The notes beneath the pieces were generated by a model. It saw only the letters and a list, made by a program, of their open reading frames with translations. It was not told the origin of the DNA and searched no databases. From assembly GCA_002205965.3 (NCBI GenBank), contig NADL03000496.1, forward strand, positions 248,001 through 312,000: 64,000 nucleotides of DNA, in the 5' to 3' direction. Shown here one piece after another: positions 63,955-64,000 of this stretch. Positions within the stretch are counted from its first letter, which is position 1. Every line of letters starts with the position of its first letter. This DNA is from Kappaphycus alvarezii. Taxonomy: Eukaryota; Rhodophyta; Florideophyceae; Gigartinales; Solieriaceae. The translations under genes and the position numbers were made by a program.

Positions 63955-64000
63955 TACGAGTTGTACAGCATGGCACAGAAGCGTGCGGAGGGAATTCAGA
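63955..64000 (-). mobile_element. Family A non-LTR 3' end entering from the right
   Basis: The complement of the last bases reads GAATTCCCTCCGCACGCTTC and TGTGCCATGCTGTACAAC, then a degenerate TAAAGATC, matching the 3' UTR of copies A1 and A2 including most of the hairpin. Confidence 0.75.

Noticed and set aside
1-64000. CRISPR arrays, rRNA genes, bacterial operons
   Set aside because: No regularly spaced repeats with unique spacers, no rRNA-like stretch, and the content is plainly eukaryotic retroelements.

Overview
This is a eukaryotic nuclear window with no ordinary host protein gene that I can recognise. It is almost wall-to-wall transposable elements, most of them nested or broken, plus two tRNA genes (Ser-AGA and Gly-GCC). 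The mix of Ty3/gypsy, Ty1/copia, tyrosine-recombinase (YR) retroelements and non-LTR elements ending in a restriction-like endonuclease, with moderate base composition and intron-free ORFs, fits a repeat-rich algal or protist genome. A red alga is my guess, but no host marker gene proves it.

Layout. 1-1.26 kb: relic non-LTR reverse transcriptase. 1.67-9.11 kb: a complete-ended Ty3/gypsy element (minus) with 0.71-kb LTRs, an intact gag, a frameshifted pol, and an unusual tandemly duplicated two-ORF module after integrase. 10.3-13.1 kb: non-LTR family A, internally deleted. 13.35-14.78 kb: a solo LTR carrying its own ORF. 14.8-about 21.2 kb: copia element 1 (minus), interrupted at 17.9-19.3 kb by another ORF-carrying LTR. 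21.4-22.7 kb: relic non-LTR RT (minus). 22.8-28.0 kb: a YR retroelement (minus) with RT, RNase H and tyrosine recombinase. 29.7-30.1 kb: family A 3' end. 30.5 kb: tRNA-Ser. 30.7-35.2 kb: a cluster of family B non-LTR copies, one split by an ORF-carrying solo LTR (32.4-34.0 kb). 35.7-38.7 kb: AT-rich, nothing recognised. 38.8-44.9 kb: copia element 2 (minus), split by an ORF-carrying solo LTR (42.0-43.3 kb). 45.6-47.5 kb: LTR relic and an intact solo LTR. 47.5-52 kb: non-LTR fragments and a solo YR terminus. 52.1-57.3 kb: two family A copies tail to tail, the minus one nearly full length. 57.6-62.1 kb: two family B copies on either side of tRNA-Gly. 62.2-64.0 kb: simple repeats and the start of another family A copy.

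How it fits together. Four families dominate. (1) A gypsy LTR lineage whose LTRs exist in a short form (about 0.72 kb) and long forms (1.36-1.56 kb); the long forms contain a conserved ORF of unknown function upstream of the LTR promoter. (2) Non-LTR family A: ORF1 and ORF2 overlap at ATG/TAG; ORF2 has RT, a Cys/His finger and a PD..D nuclease motif, and the 3' UTR carries a hairpin. (3) Non-LTR family B: same RT-finger-nuclease plan, clustered around the tRNA genes. (4) A PAT/Ngaro-like YR element. Nesting gives an order: family B and both copia elements are older than the LTRs inserted into them. The most unusual items are the LTR-embedded ORF, the duplicated ORF module in the gypsy element, and that element's mosaic LTRs.
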